Origin: Aquabacterium commune
GTDB lineage: Bacteria; Pseudomonadota; Gammaproteobacteria; Burkholderiales; Burkholderiaceae_C
DNA length: 64,000 nt
Direction: 5' to 3'
Assembly (NCBI RefSeq): GCF_004362855.1
Contig: NZ_SNXW01000003.1
Coordinates: forward strand, 124,001 to 188,000
Shown here in pieces: positions 38,437 through 47,369 of the stretch. A program made the position numbers and the translations under genes. The notes beneath the pieces are model-generated. The model worked only from the letters and a program-made list of their open reading frames with translations, was not told the origin of the DNA and searched no databases. Within the stretch, counting starts at the first letter, position 1; each line of letters begins with the position of its first letter.

Positions 38437-41310
38437 TCAGAACCCCCGGAGGTCGGTCACGGGCTCCAGCAGATCGCCGCCCCGGATGAGTTGGAGGGTG
38501 GCGGTCAGGACATCGATGTCGTTGTCGAAACTGCCGTGGGCCGCCGGGATGGTGGCGTCCAGGGCGGTGCGCACCTTGTCGTTCTGGATGACGGTCAAGC
38601 GCTTGTCGAGCTTGGCCTCGGCGGCAGCGCGCCGCCAAGCCCTCAGGGTCTCGCCCGTGGACGAAGCCCCATCCCAGGCGCGAGCGCTCTCGCGTTCGTC
38701 GAAAACCTTGTGCAAACCCAGGATGGGCGTGCGGGGGTCGGGCTCCAGGGCGTTGGACACCAGGTACAGCAGCGACTTGCGGTACATCTGCGCGGTGTTG
38801 TCGTCGAGCTCCAGCTTGTCGCTCAGCAGGGCGATGTGCGTGCGCGGCAGCACGCCCGCGGCGGCGTAGTGCTCGTTGGCGAACTGCACCGTGCAAGCGG
38901 GCGCGTAGAGGTGCACGCCAGGCACCCAGTCCAGCACGGGTTTGTTGCCATCGGCCTGGGTGCGCTGCAAGCGGCCAATGAGGTGGCCCAGCCAGATGCT
39001 GCCCGCCGAGTGGCCGACCAGGTGGATCTCCAGCTGATCGCCCCACAGGCGGATGAGGTCGCTCAGGGCGCGCACCAACAGGTCACCCGCACGGCTGGGG
39101 CCATGCGCCAGTTCGGCGTTCTCCTTCATCTCTGACCAGATGGGCTTGGCCAGCTTGCGCCCGACGGTGGATTCGATGAGCGCGTCGCTGCGCTCGGTCA
39201 ACCAGTCGCCCAAGCCCGTGGCTGCGGGCTGCTTGCGCCGCCAGTCGGAGAAGATGTCGCCCATGCTTTCCAGCAAGCCCGTCTTCCAGACAACGAACAA
39301 GGGATAGCAGCCGTTGGCGTCAAAGGTGCGCCCCAGCGCCTGGGCACGCTTGAGGCCCGCGTCTTCGCTGTTGAGCCCGCCGTGCACGTACAGCAGCAAG
39401 CGCTTTTTCTCATCGGCCGGGCGGCTGCGGAACCAGCGATCGGGCAGCACGGTCACCTGATGCGACAGGGTGCGGGTGCGTTCGTCTTCCGTGAGGTAGC
39501 TGTGCACACGCCCATCGTTGCCCAGGATGACGCTGTGCTCGCGGGCCTGAGCCTCGGACCACCAACGCCCCTTGCTGCCAGCCTTGGCACGTGCAGCAGC
39601 GACGGTGCTGCTGGCCCGGCCGGACAGGATGCCAGGCACGCCCATGGCCACCACCCAAGCGTCCATGGCATGGGCCAACCAGTCTTCGTAGGTGATGACG
39701 GCAAAGCCGTGCGCACCCCAGTCTGGCCCCCAGGAGTTCTGCAGGATGAAGCCCTGGGTGTTGAAGCCCACCAGGGCATAGGCATGGCCGGCTTCCTGGC
39801 GAACCGTGCCATCGAAATCAATGACGGGCAGGTCCGCGTGGCCGCCGGGCAGTTTGCGCACCTGCGGCACGCCATCCCAGCCCGGGTGAACGTAACTGGA
39901 CACATAGACCGCCCCGACCGCCTGGATCGCTGCCTGCAAATCGGTGATGGCCTGGGGCTTGATGCGGTAGTACACCCCGAGGGTGTGCGCCCGCGCCCGT
40001 TCTGCGTAGCCAAAGCGTGGCTGCCGGCGGGTGTCGCTGCTGTAAGGCCAGTCCTCCTCCAGGCAGACGCCATGGGAGAACCATCCCTTGATGGCACCCC
40101 GGCAACTGGATCCCTCGTAGTTCTCGCCACCGTACTCGTCGTGACGCCGGGCCATGTTGTAAAGCATGCGAGGGCTGACCGACGGGATCACGGCAGGCAT
40201 GCCCTGCTGCACCCAACGCAGGTGGTTCACCACGCCGGCCAAACCAAAGCCTGTGCACGCGCCTTCCTGCCCCTGGTCCAGGATGAGGCCTGCCTTGGCG
40301 TAGTTGGGCAACCACTGGCGCAGGTGCTCGGTGAGCGGCCATTCAGGGTGCAGGCTCACAGGGGGTGGCAGGTACTCGCGGTCGCGCAAATCAGGGGCAT
40401 CCTTGCGCGTGTTGAGCACGCGGGGAGTCACCGGCTTGGCCGTTGCGGCCGTCCTGGTCTTGGCTTTGCGCAGCTTGCCTTGCTTCGTGGTGGCCAGCTT
40501 GGGCTGCGCAGCAGGCCAGACGGCATCGGCCAAGGCGAACACGCTGCTGAAGCGGTCGAAGCCGTGGGCGCCACCGTTGACGACTTTGCGCGCAGCACGC
40601 AGGTCCTGAGCGTCCAGCGCCGTCTCCAGACGGGCCAGGTGGTCATGCAGGAACGCGGCCAGCAGGGCAGCCGCCACCTCGGGTGCATTGGCCAGGTCCG
40701 GCTGGGCCACCAGGTCGATGCCGAGTGCATCCCGGTAGGTTTCGTAGTTGGCGCGCCCGGTCAGTTGCACGAAGCCACGTCCACGGAAACGCGCGCCCTC
40801 CCCCTTGCCATTGCCCAGCTTGCCGTCGTAGAGCGCAAAAGGCGCGCCGCCCGGTGCGGTGTTGTACTTGGACGGGTACTCCGAAATCGGCACGAAGCCT
40901 TCGGTTTCGGCTCGGATGGTGCCCAGCGCGGTCAGCAGCAGTTCGCGGCGGCGCAAGCCAAAAGCCTGCAGCGATGCGACCACGTACTGCAGGTAGCGCG
41001 AAATGTTGACGGGCTTGGTGTCCGGGAACAGGGGCTGGACGTTGGTCGAGTTCAAGGACATGTCCAGTGCAGGCCAATCGACCAAGCCCAAAGCCAGCAG
41101 GTTGCAGGGTCCCACGATGCCATCGGCCATGAGGCCCGAGCCAGACTGCCACTGTCGCAAGGCCGCGTCCATGGGCGCATCGAAGGTGTCGCCGCCCGTG
41201 GCCAGGCCCGGGTAGAGCGCCGCCAAAGGGCCCAGTTCGTTGACCAGGGCCTTGCGGATGCGGCGCACCATGTCGCCCTTGCTGCCTTGCAGGAAAAGAA
41301 GTGCGTTCAC
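38437..41310 (-). CDS. Multi-enzyme protein: peptidoglycan-binding, GH19-like, papain-like protease and alpha/beta hydrolase domains
   Basis: A 957-residue protein without signal peptide or membrane segment. Residues 8-75: peptidoglycan-binding type 1 domain (RQWQSGSGLMADGIVGPCNL). About 100-265: GH19-like lysozyme/chitinase domain with FRGRGFVQLTGRANYETY (175-192) and acidic E135/E137. About 300-560: C1A papain-like protease with Gln346 (DQGQEGACTGFG), Cys352, His509 (AGHAYALVGFN) and Asn525 (ILQNSWG), a complete catalytic set. About 630-870: alpha/beta hydrolase with LLLYVHGGLN and LVGHSAGS (Ser768), possible Asp831 and His867. The GTG start is set by a strong GGGAGG ribosome site; the longer TTG frame is less likely. 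Role unknown; see findings. Confidence 0.82.
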   Translation of the reverse strand: MNALLFLQGSKGDMVRRIRKALVNELGPLAALYPGLATGGDTFDAPMDAALRQWQSGSGLMADGIVGPCNLLALGLVDWPALDMSLNSTNVQPLFPDTKPVNISRYLQYVVASLQAFGLRRRELLLTALGTIRAETEGFVPISEYPSKYNTAPGGAPFALYDGKLGNGKGEGARFRGRGFVQLTGRANYETYRDALGIDLVAQPDLANAPEVAAALLAAFLHDHLARLETALDAQDLRAARKVVNGGAHGFDRFSSVFALADAVWPAAQPKLATTKQGKLRKAKTRTAATAKPVTPRVLNTRKDAPDLRDREYLPPPVSLHPEWPLTEHLRQWLPNYAKAGLILDQGQEGACTGFGLAGVVNHLRWVQQGMPAVIPSVSPRMLYNMARRHDEYGGENYEGSSCRGAIKGWFSHGVCLEEDWPYSSDTRRQPRFGYAERARAHTLGVYYRIKPQAITDLQAAIQAVGAVYVSSYVHPGWDGVPQVRKLPGGHADLPVIDFDGTVRQEAGHAYALVGFNTQGFILQNSWGPDWGAHGFAVITYEDWLAHAMDAWVVAMGVPGILSGRASSTVAAARAKAGSKGRWWSEAQAREHSVILGNDGRVHSYLTEDERTRTLSHQVTVLPDRWFRSRPADEKKRLLLYVHGGLNSEDAGLKRAQALGRTFDANGCYPLFVVWKTGLLESMGDIFSDWRRKQPAATGLGDWLTERSDALIESTVGRKLAKPIWSEMKENAELAHGPSRAGDLLVRALSDLIRLWGDQLEIHLVGHSAGSIWLGHLIGRLQRTQADGNKPVLDWVPGVHLYAPACTVQFANEHYAAAGVLPRTHIALLSDKLELDDNTAQMYRKSLLYLVSNALEPDPRTPILGLHKVFDERESARAWDGASSTGETLRAWRRAAAEAKLDKRLTVIQNDKVRTALDATIPAAHGSFDNDIDVLTATLQLIRGGDLLEPVTDLRGF

Positions 41311-41432
41311 GTGGCCTCCCTTGGTGATGCGTGATGCAAGCACCATGTTGGAAGGCTTTTCATCCGGCGGCAAGGGGCGCAGGGCAAGCCCCCCACGTTC
41401 AAAGCGCCGTCAGTGGCTGGGCAACGACAGGA

Positions 41433-42107
<675 letters not shown>

Positions 42108-42136
42108 TCAGGCGCAGCCTTCCCTCGCCCATCTCC

Positions 42137-42595
42137 ATGTCCGATGTGTCTCTCTGGCAACTGGCTTGCGATGGCAGCGCCGTGCCCAACCCGGGGCGCC
42201 AGGGCCTGGCGGCGGTGCTGCGTTCGCCCAGCGGAGAGCGCCACGCGCAGGCCCTGGCCTGGCCCAGCAGCGGCTGCAACAACGAGGCGGAACTGCGCGC
42301 CTTGATGCTCGGCCTGGCGATGGCGCAAGCGCATGGCGCGCGGCAGTTGCAGATCCAGACCGATAGCAGCGTGCTGGTGGACCAGCTGGCCGATGGCCGC
42401 ATTCCCACCATCCAGCGCCTGCTGCCCTTGCTGCAGGAGGCGCTGAACGCACTGGCTGGCTTCGACCAAATCCAGTGGCTGTGGGTGCCCCGGCACCGCA
42501 ATGCCGAGGCCGATGCGCTCGCCCGCGGGGTGCATGGCCTGGGGCCCAAGCCAGGCCGAGCGGTGGGTTCGAAAAAAAAGCGCCGGAAACTGTAA
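42137..42595 (+). CDS. RNase HI-family protein
   Basis: A 152-residue RNase H-fold protein that should cleave RNA in RNA-DNA hybrids. The four acidic catalytic residues appear at D12 ([11 protein letters not shown]), E50 ([10 protein letters not shown]), D75 ([11 protein letters not shown]) and D126 ([11 protein letters not shown]). It lacks the long basic protrusion of E. coli RnhA, so it resembles the shorter RNase HI subtype; another rnhA may exist elsewhere. A basic tail (SKKKRRKL) ends it. The spacer to tadA has a TATTAT hexamer that could serve as a promoter. It lies just upstream of bufA1, but is separated by about 140 bp. Confidence 0.85.
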   Translation: MSDVSLWQLACDGSAVPNPGRQGLAAVLRSPSGERHAQALAWPSSGCNNEAELRALMLGLAMAQAHGARQLQIQTDSSVLVDQLADGRIPTIQRLLPLLQEALNALAGFDQIQWLWVPRHRNAEADALARGVHGLGPKPGRAVGSKKKRRKL

Positions 42596-42617
42596 ACACC
42601 CGCGGGTCTCGCACGAC
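42592..42617 (+). promoter_or_regulatory. Candidate ECF-sigma-type promoter upstream of bufA1
   Basis: GTAAAC, 16 bases, then CGAC resembles the ECF sigma consensus GTAAC-N16-CGTC reported for SigF-type regulators that control bufferin-like operons in other proteobacteria (from memory). It overlaps the last codons of the rnhA-family gene and would give a leader of about 110 nt. No ECF sigma gene is in this window. Confidence 0.25.
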
Positions 42618-42734
42618 GAAGCTGCAGCGACATCCAGCAAGAAGGCTGAGGTGTCGCACTCCTCCAGCCCCGGTGGCGTCAGCGCGCCGGGTGCACCACA
42701 ACTGCACCACAGCTTCACCACGAGAGAAAACGCC

Positions 42735-43040
42735 ATGACCCGCACCCACACCCCCTTGTCCACCCTGGCCCTGACGATCGCGCTTGGCACCGCCTTCGCG
42801 ACCTTGCCGGCCGCAGCCGCAGAGGCCAGCGCCAAAGAGAAGTGCTACGGCGTGGCCCTCAAGGGCAAGAACGACTGCGCGGCCGGCCCCGGCACCAGCT
42901 GCGCTGGCACCTCCAAAACCGACCACCAGAGCGATGCCTGGAAGTTCGTGCCCAAGGGCACCTGCGAGAAGTTGGCCTCCAAGACGTCGCCCAGCGGCTT
43001 CGGGCAACTGGCCGAGTTCAAGGCTGGCAAGAAGTCCTGA
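42735..43040 (+). CDS. bufA1: Bufferin-type RiPP precursor, DUF2282 family (BufA1-like)
   Basis: A 101-residue exported Cys peptide. A Sec signal peptide ([20 protein letters not shown], cleavage near residue 29) precedes a mature chain with four Cys: [20 protein letters not shown] (C37, C48), then C56 and C77 in the GTC motif. This spacing is the canonical DUF2282/BufA1 set. In this family a MNIO enzyme converts Cys side chains, reported as thiooxazole in Caulobacter, to give a copper-sequestering periplasmic peptide. It has a 7-bp gap to bufB. First gene of the operon; the ribosome site GAGA is modest. Confidence 0.9.
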   Translation: MTRTHTPLSTLALTIALGTAFATLPAAAAEASAKEKCYGVALKGKNDCAAGPGTSCAGTSKTDHQSDAWKFVPKGTCEKLASKTSPSGFGQLAEFKAGKKS

Positions 43041-43047
43041 GCCAGCC

Positions 43048-43905
43048 ATGGCAACCTCCACGCGCCCTGCGCCCCTGCCAGCGCGTGCGGGGCTGGGGCT
43101 CAAACCTCAGCATTTCAAGGACGTGCTGGCGCAATGCCCCGACATCGGCTTCTTCGAGGTGCATGCCGAAAACCACATGGTTGACGGCGGGCCCTTGCCG
43201 CACTTCCTGGCACGCATCCGCGAGCGCTACCCGCTGTCGCTGCACGGCGTGGGATTGTCGATGGGCGGCGAAGCCCCGCTGGACGAAGCCCACCTGCAGC
43301 GCCTCAGCGATCTGATCGAACGCTGCGAGCCCGCGGTGTTCTCAGAGCACCTGGCCTGGTCCAGCCATGGCGGGCACAGCCTCAACGACTTGCTGCCACT
43401 GCCTTATGACGGTGACACGCTGCACCGCGTCTGCCGCCACATCGACCAGGTCCAGTCCCGCCTGCGGCGCCAGATCCTGCTGGAGAACCCGGCCACGTAC
43501 CTGGCCTTTGCATCGTCCACCTTCAGCGAAACCGACTTCCTCGGCGAGGTGGTGCGACGCACCGGGTGCGGCCTGCTGCTGGACCTCAACAACGTCCACG
43601 TGTCCTGCACCAACCATGGGCTGGATGCAGACGCCTACATCGACGCCCTGCCGCTCCATGCGGTGGGCGAGGTGCACCTGGCCGGCCATGCCATGGACGA
43701 GGACGCCGCCGGCGCACCTTTGCTGATCGACCACCACGGCAGCCCGGTGGACGAGTTTGTGTGGCGCCTGCACGAGCGCCTCATTGCGCGCCTGGGGCCT
43801 CTGCCCACCCTGCTGGAGCGCGACAACGACGTGCCCAGCCTGGCCGCCCTGTTGACCGAAGCCAGCCGGGCCGAGCGCACCTTGGCGCGCTGGAGTGCCG
43901 CATGA
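43048..43905 (+). CDS. bufB: MNIO-family (DUF692) RiPP maturase
   Basis: Multinuclear non-heme iron-dependent oxidative enzyme of DUF692, predicted to modify Cys residues of the BufA1-like precursor. The 285 residues form a TIM barrel. Conserved metal/active-site candidates are H66 (LSLHGVG), E100 and H101 (FSEHLAW), E146 (LLENP), D179, N181 and H184 (LLLDLNNVHV), H210 and H214 (EVHLAGH), and D228/H229 (DHHG). The ATG giving MATSTRPAPLPARAGLGL follows the bufA1 stop by 7 bp. Its stop overlaps the bufC start (ATGA), giving translational coupling. Confidence 0.92.
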   Translation: MATSTRPAPLPARAGLGLKPQHFKDVLAQCPDIGFFEVHAENHMVDGGPLPHFLARIRERYPLSLHGVGLSMGGEAPLDEAHLQRLSDLIERCEPAVFSEHLAWSSHGGHSLNDLLPLPYDGDTLHRVCRHIDQVQSRLRRQILLENPATYLAFASSTFSETDFLGEVVRRTGCGLLLDLNNVHVSCTNHGLDADAYIDALPLHAVGEVHLAGHAMDEDAAGAPLLIDHHGSPVDEFVWRLHERLIARLGPLPTLLERDNDVPSLAALLTEASRAERTLARWSAA

Positions 43906-44684
43906 ACCAGGCCTCTTTCGCCGCCGCCTTGCTGGACCCCGACCTGCCCTGCCCCGCAGGCCTCACGGTCTGGAATGGGTCGGACCCGACGCGCCGCCTG
44001 GCGGTGCACCGCAACAACGTCGTGGTGTCGCTGGTCGATGCCCTGGCCGACACCTTCCCTGTCACGCAACAACTGGTGGGCGAAGACTTCTTCCGCGCGA
44101 TGGCACGCGCTTTCGTGCTGCAGTCGCCGCCCACATCGCCCGTCATGGTGTTCTATGGCGAAGCTCTGCCGGATTTCATTGCCGACTTCGGGCCGGCACA
44201 GGCACTCCCCTGCCTGGCCGACATGGCCCGGCTGGAAATGGCCAGGGTGCGGGCCTGCCACGCGGCCGACGCGCCCCTGTTGACCCAGGCTGGCATCGAC
44301 ATGGCCCTGTCCCACGCTGGTCGCGTGGACGAACTGCGGCTGGTGTGCCACCCCTCTGTCGCACTGTGCCAATCGCGGCACGCCGTGGTGTCGCTGTGGG
44401 CAGCCCACCAGGACGAGGCCCAGCTCGACCAGCTGGCCTCGCTGGACCTGGCGCAGCCCGAATCGGCGCTGGTCCTGCGCCAGGCGCTCGACGTGGTGGT
44501 GGTGCCCGTGCCTCATGGCGCCGCCCAGTTCACACAGGCCCTGCTGGCGCATCAGGGCCTGGCGCAGGCCGCAGCACACGCAGTGGCGGCCGACGCGCAC
44601 TTCAACCTCACCGAGACCTTGCGCCTGTTGCTGGCGCAGGGCGCGATCACATCCATCTTCCAGCCCCCAGGGGACGCACCATGA
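43902..44684 (+). CDS. bufC: DUF2063 family protein (BufC-like, RiPP maturase partner)
   Basis: 260 residues, first ATG overlapping the bufB stop. The N-terminal DUF2063 domain has LAVHRNNVVVSLVDALADTFPVTQQLVGEDFFRAMARAF in its usual form (about residues 32-70; quoted in part). The C-terminal half is a winged-helix-like domain ending with the LTETLRLLLAQGAITS element. In this class of operons, DUF2063 proteins are thought to present the precursor to the MNIO enzyme. Its stop overlaps the doxX start (ATGA), so bufB-bufC-doxX are tightly coupled. Confidence 0.9.
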   Translation: MNQASFAAALLDPDLPCPAGLTVWNGSDPTRRLAVHRNNVVVSLVDALADTFPVTQQLVGEDFFRAMARAFVLQSPPTSPVMVFYGEALPDFIADFGPAQALPCLADMARLEMARVRACHAADAPLLTQAGIDMALSHAGRVDELRLVCHPSVALCQSRHAVVSLWAAHQDEAQLDQLASLDLAQPESALVLRQALDVVVVPVPHGAAQFTQALLAHQGLAQAAAHAVAADAHFNLTETLRLLLAQGAITSIFQPPGDAP

Positions 44685-45214
44685 ACACGCCATCGATGAA
44701 ACACACCTCGCAAGCCGCCCCACTGGCTTGGCCCGTCCGCACGACCCAGGCCCTCATCGGCGCGTGCGAACGCTTTCCGCACAGCCTGCTGGCCTTGCTC
44801 GCACGCTTCTCGATCGCGGCGGTGTTCTGGAGCTCAGGCCAGACCAAGGTCGAGGGCTTCGTGCTGAACATCGTCAGCGGCGAGTTCGTGTTGGGCTGGC
44901 CGAGGCTGTCGGACGGCGCGCTGGCGCTGTTCCAGGAAGAGTACCGATTGCCCTTCCTGCCCCCGGAGATCGCCGCACCGATGGCCGCAACGGCCGAGCA
45001 CCTGTTGCCGATGCTCATCCTGATCGGCCTGGGCACGCGCTTTTCGGCCTTGGGGCTGCTGGGCATGACGGCGGTGATCCAGCTTTTCGTGTATCCCGGC
45101 GCCTACGCAACCCACGGCACCTGGGCGGCGGTGTTGCTGGGCCTGATCGTGCGAGGCCCAGGCGTGCTGTCCCTGGACCACCTGCTGGCGCGCCACTTCC
45201 AGCGGCCGGTCTGA
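44681..45214 (+). CDS. DoxX-family membrane protein of the bufferin operon
   Basis: A 177-residue integral membrane protein of the DoxX/SURF4-like group. About four membrane helices are evident, including LLARFSIAAVFWSSGQTKVEGF and HLLPMLILIGLGTRFSALGL, and one near the C-terminus (WAAVLLGLIVRGPG). DoxX proteins commonly accompany MNIO/DUF2063 pairs; their exact role is unknown, and thiol redox or membrane electron supply has been proposed. It overlaps bufC by four bases and is followed within 15 bp by the first Cys-rich peptide gene. Confidence 0.9.
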   Translation: MNTPSMKHTSQAAPLAWPVRTTQALIGACERFPHSLLALLARFSIAAVFWSSGQTKVEGFVLNIVSGEFVLGWPRLSDGALALFQEEYRLPFLPPEIAAPMAATAEHLLPMLILIGLGTRFSALGLLGMTAVIQLFVYPGAYATHGTWAAVLLGLIVRGPGVLSLDHLLARHFQRPV

Positions 45215-45228
45215 GGTAAATTGCAGCC

Positions 45229-45462
45229 ATGTCCCGCGTGTTCGCCATCGCCATTGCCCTGCTGCTTGTCTTGCACACGGCATGGGCGGCTGCGCGACCG
45301 GTCCACACTTGCTGTGAAGGCGCGAGTTGCCCAGACATCGCCATGTGCCTGGGCACAGGCTGCCATCCCGGTGACAGTCAGGCCGTTCTGGTTGACGGTG
45401 GCGTGCTTCCTGCCCATGCGCCCGCCACCCATGCGGCACGCCTTGTGATCTCGCCTGCCTGA
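45229..45462 (+). CDS. Small exported Cys-rich protein, unrecognised family
   Basis: A 77-residue product with a clear signal peptide (MSRVFAIAIALLLVLHTAWA, cleavage after residue about 21). The mature part has five Cys: C28 and C29 (HTCCEG), C34 and C40 (CPDIAMC) and C45 (GTGCHPG). The rest is Ala/His/Val-rich with no clear motif. I do not recognise the family. It starts 14 bp after doxX, so it probably belongs to the operon. The CPDIAMC segment resembles CGDIACC in the next gene. Possible roles: metal binding or a second maturase substrate (inference). Confidence 0.7.
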   Translation: MSRVFAIAIALLLVLHTAWAAARPVHTCCEGASCPDIAMCLGTGCHPGDSQAVLVDGGVLPAHAPATHAARLVISPA

Positions 45463-45484
45463 ACCCTTCCATTGGAGAAACCCC

Positions 45485-45619
45485 ATGACATCCAGATTCA
45501 CCAAGATCACCGTGGCCCTCGCCCTGTTCAGCGCATCCGCTGCGGCATGGGCGTCCAACGTGTGCTGCGGCGACATCGCCTGCTGCCTCCAGCAGATGAT
45601 GGATTGCTGCCTGCACTGA
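45485..45619 (+). CDS. Tiny exported six-Cys peptide, unrecognised family
   Basis: A 44-residue product with a signal peptide (MTSRFTKITVALALFSASAA, cleavage near residue 24). The mature part of about 20 residues has three CC pairs: C27/C28, C33/C34 and C41/C42 (NVCCGDIACC, MMDCCLH). It also has a Met-Met pair and a C-terminal His. The GGAG ribosome site 7 nt upstream is good and the gene ends just before a strong terminator. The motif CGDIACC matches CPDIAMC in the neighbouring 77-residue protein. I know no family for it; a copper or zinc ligand peptide or a modified RiPP substrate is plausible (inference). Confidence 0.65.
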   Translation: MTSRFTKITVALALFSASAAAWASNVCCGDIACCLQQMMDCCLH

Positions 45620-45664
45620 CCTCGGCTTGCGTGCGAACGGCCCATTGAAGGGCCGCAGCGTGGC

Positions 45665-45695
45665 GGGGCGGCTCCTCAAGGGGCCGCCCCTTTTT
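45665..45695 (+). terminator. Rho-independent terminator ending the bufferin operon
   Basis: GGGGCGGCTCC and GGGGCCGCCCC pair (one G-U) over a TCAA loop and are followed by five T. It lies 46 bp past the 44-residue gene and just short of the convergent guaA stop. Confidence 0.9.
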
Positions 45696-45711
45696 CATGG
45701 GCTGGCCGGCC

Positions 45712-47322
45712 TCACTCCCACTCGATGGTCGCAGGCGGCTTGGAGCTCACGTCATAGGCCACGCGGTTGATGCCACGGACCTCGTTGATGATGCGGCTAG
45801 ACACTTTTTTCAGCAGGCTGTAGGGCAGCTCGGCCGAGTCGGCTGTCATGAAGTCGCTTGTTTCGACGGCGCGCAGCGACACCACGTACTCGTAGGTGCG
45901 GCCGTCGCCCATCACGCCCACGCTCTTGACCGGCAGGAACACCGTGAAAGCCTGCGACGTCAGGTCGTACCAGCTCTTGCCCGTGGCCGGGTCGATGGTT
46001 TTGCGCAGTTCTTCGATGAAGATGGCGTCGGCGCGTTGCAGCAGCGACACGTACTCCGGCTTGACCTCGCCCAGCACGCGCACGCCCAGGCCCGGACCCG
46101 GGAAGGGGTGGCGATAGACCATGTCGGCAGGCAGGCCCAGCGCCACGCCCAGCTCGCGGACCTCGTCCTTGAACAGCTCGCGCAGGGGCTCCAGCAGCTT
46201 CAGTCCCAGCGTCTCGGGCAGGCCACCGACGTTGTGGTGGCTCTTGATGGTCGCCTTCTTGCCCTTGGTGCCGCCGCTCTCGACCACGTCGGGGTAGATG
46301 GTGCCTTGGGCCAGCCACTTAGCGCCCTTGTTGCTGCCTTGGGATGTGTTTTGGCCCTTGAGCTTCTGGGCCTCGGCCTGGAAGACCTCGACGAACTCGC
46401 GCCCGATGATCTTGCGCTTCTGCTCGGGGTCGGTCACGCCTTGGAGGTGGCCCATGAACTGGTCTTGCGCCTGCACGTGCACGACCTTGGCGTGCAAGCG
46501 GCCAGCGAACATGTCCATCACCATCTGGCCTTCGTTGAGGCGCAGCAGGCCGTGGTCCACGAACACGCAGGTCAGCTGGTCGCCGATGGCGCGGTGGATC
46601 AGGGCCGCAGCCACCGAAGAATCGACACCACCCGACAGGCCGAGGATGACCTCCTCGTCGCCCACCTGCTCGCGGATCCTGGCCACGGCCTCGGCGATGT
46701 AGTCACCCATGATCCAGTCGCCGGCGCAGCCGCTGATGTCGCGCACGAAACGCATCAGCATGGCGTGGCCCTGCACGGTGTGCGTCACTTCCGGGTGGAA
46801 CTGCACGGCGTAGTAGTGCTTTTCTTCGTTGGCCATACCGGCGATGGGGCAGCTGGGTGTGGAGGCCATCAGCTTGAAGCCCTCGGGCAACTTCGTGACC
46901 TTGTCGCCATGGCTCATCCAGACCTTGAGCATGCCGTGGCCTTCGGGCGTGGTGAAGTCGGCGATGCCGTCCAGCAGCTTCGTGTGGCCGTGGGCGCGCA
47001 CCTCGGCGTAGCCGAACTCGCGGTGGTCAGACCAGCTCACCTCGCCGCCGAGCTGCACGGCCATGGTCTGCATGCCGTAGCAGATGCCAAGCACGGGCAC
47101 GCCCAGATCCCACACGGCCTGCGGCGCGCGCAGCTGGTGGTCTTCGTAGGTGGAGGCGTGGCTGCCCGACAGGATGATGCCCTTGGGCGCGAACGACTGG
47201 ATGAAGTCGTCGGAGACGTCGTTGGGGTGGATCTCGCAATAGACATGGGCCTCACGCACGCGACGGGCGATCAGCTGGGTGACCTGGGAGCCGAAATCGA
47301 GGATGAGGATCTTGTCGTGCAT
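45712..47322 (-). CDS. guaA: GMP synthase (glutamine-hydrolysing)
   Basis: Aminates XMP to GMP in the last step of de novo GMP synthesis. The 536 residues start [20 protein letters not shown]. The class I glutamine amidotransferase domain has [11 protein letters not shown] (catalytic Cys) and [10 protein letters not shown] (catalytic His). The ATP pyrophosphatase P-loop is [17 protein letters not shown], and the C-terminal dimerisation domain starts with [20 protein letters not shown]. There is a distinctive insertion near [20 protein letters not shown]. It follows the MFS gene by 47 bp in the same direction. Confidence 0.97.
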   Translation of the reverse strand: MHDKILILDFGSQVTQLIARRVREAHVYCEIHPNDVSDDFIQSFAPKGIILSGSHASTYEDHQLRAPQAVWDLGVPVLGICYGMQTMAVQLGGEVSWSDHREFGYAEVRAHGHTKLLDGIADFTTPEGHGMLKVWMSHGDKVTKLPEGFKLMASTPSCPIAGMANEEKHYYAVQFHPEVTHTVQGHAMLMRFVRDISGCAGDWIMGDYIAEAVARIREQVGDEEVILGLSGGVDSSVAAALIHRAIGDQLTCVFVDHGLLRLNEGQMVMDMFAGRLHAKVVHVQAQDQFMGHLQGVTDPEQKRKIIGREFVEVFQAEAQKLKGQNTSQGSNKGAKWLAQGTIYPDVVESGGTKGKKATIKSHHNVGGLPETLGLKLLEPLRELFKDEVRELGVALGLPADMVYRHPFPGPGLGVRVLGEVKPEYVSLLQRADAIFIEELRKTIDPATGKSWYDLTSQAFTVFLPVKSVGVMGDGRTYEYVVSLRAVETSDFMTADSAELPYSLLKKVSSRIINEVRGINRVAYDVSSKPPATIEWE

Positions 47323-47369
47323 GGGGGTGTCTCGAAGGAAGTTCGCAATCTGAATGGAGCCTGGGGGAC

